Shown: piece after piece, positions 21,200-21,522 of the stretch
Position numbering within the stretch: position 1 is the first letter of the stretch
How the letters are laid out: every line of letters begins with the position of its first letter
NCBI GenBank assembly: GCA_017551465.1
Contig: JAFZLN010000113.1
Span: 1-21,522 of the forward strand
Direction of reading: 5' to 3'
Source: Bacilli bacterium
Lineage (GTDB): Bacteria; Bacillota_I; Bacilli_A; RFN20; CAG-826
Length of the DNA stretch: 21,522 nt
The notes under the pieces: generated by a model
What the model was told of the DNA's origin: nothing
The model's input: only the letters and a program-made list of their open reading frames with translations
The model's database searches: none
Translations under genes and position numbers: made by a program

Positions 21200-21522
21200 A
21201 TGCTAAAAAGAACAATTGAAGAGTCAGTTATTAAGGCTATGAAAAGCAAACCAGTTATTTTAATTACTGGTGCTAGACAAGTTGGTAAATCCATTCTTTG
21301 TTCCAAAATCGCTAAAGACTACCAATATAACTATGTTACTTTGGATAACCTTAGAGAAAGAGAACAGCTTTAAGAGATCCAGAATTGTTTTTAAGTTTGC
21401 ACAAAACTCCATTAATCATTGATGAGGTGCAATATGCGCCTAGATTATTTGATGTTATTGAATCAATTGTTAATAAAATTAAATTTGATGGCGGTGATAA
21501 TAAAGGCATGTTTATTCTAACC
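21200..21522 (+). pseudogene. AAA/DUF4143-type ATPase, frameshifted and cut by window end
   Basis: The start of an ATPase of the DUF4143-associated AAA group. The ATG at 21200 lies 8 nt after GGAGG. An in-frame ATG at 21185 overlaps that site and is unlikely. The first frame has a Walker A motif in LITGARQVGKS and YVTLDNLREREQ, then stops at 21371-21373. A second frame continues directly with LRDPELFLSLH and a Walker B LIIDEVQYAP, and runs open to the window end. Restoring one base near 21365 (CA to CAA) would give the expected EQALRDPELF. So a single-base deletion, or a sequencing error at that spot, breaks the gene. Proteins of this group are often orphan ATPases of unknown role. It is not obviously linked to the glycan locus. 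Confidence 0.85.

Overview
The window is an AT-rich, fully co-directional stretch (every convincing gene is on the + strand) from what looks like a low-GC Gram-positive of the Firmicutes/Bacilli type, probably a gut or other glycan-rich-habitat bacterium. This is inference. It rests on strong GGAGG-type ribosome binding sites, three lipoproteins with a monoderm-style lipobox, AgrC/LytS-like GHKL kinases paired with LytTR regulators, and the absence of outer-membrane components. All twelve intact genes end in TAA or TAG, none in TGA.

Layout. (1) 1-150: a compact, GC-richer stub with several short hairpins and a clear terminator; its parent gene lies off the left edge. (2) 467-3481: a membrane-anchored glycoside hydrolase family 3 (GH3) enzyme with permuted domains. 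(3) 3573-5681: two-component system 1 (TCS1), LytTR regulator then GHKL kinase. (4) 5984-9723: two lipoproteins, one with two Ig-like (BIG2) domains and three carbohydrate-binding-like modules, the other a BIG2 plus alpha/beta-hydrolase (esterase). (5) 9877-11968: TCS2, kinase then LytTR regulator. (6) 12119-17570: a tight three-gene operon of a Gly/Gln-rich repeat lipoprotein, a four-helix membrane protein, and a permuted GH3 anchored by a helix at each end. (7) 17759-20227: a signal-less GH3 in canonical domain order, probably cytosolic. (8) 20288-21040: a TM1586-type nitroreductase-like protein. (9) 21200-21522: an AAA/DUF4143-type ATPase broken by a one-base frameshift and cut by the window end.

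The genes read as a surface glycan-capture and cleavage locus. Lipoproteins bind and de-esterify carbohydrate outside, two membrane-tethered GH3 enzymes trim oligosaccharides at the outer face, and a cytosolic GH3 finishes the job. No transporter is in view.

The most interesting signal is regulatory. Five intergenic regions carry short direct repeats whose starts are exactly 21 bp apart, the geometry expected for LytTR-family binding. They fall into two sequence classes. Class A (GCAAGGTTATG-like) lies before the permuted GH3, the carbohydrate-binding lipoprotein and, in a weaker form, the cytosolic GH3. Class B (TTTTGTCCCAA-like) lies before TCS2 itself and before the three-gene operon. This suggests that two LytTR systems divide the locus into two regulons, TCS1 acting on class A and TCS2 on class B. 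Both TCS operons also appear to start with almost no mRNA leader.
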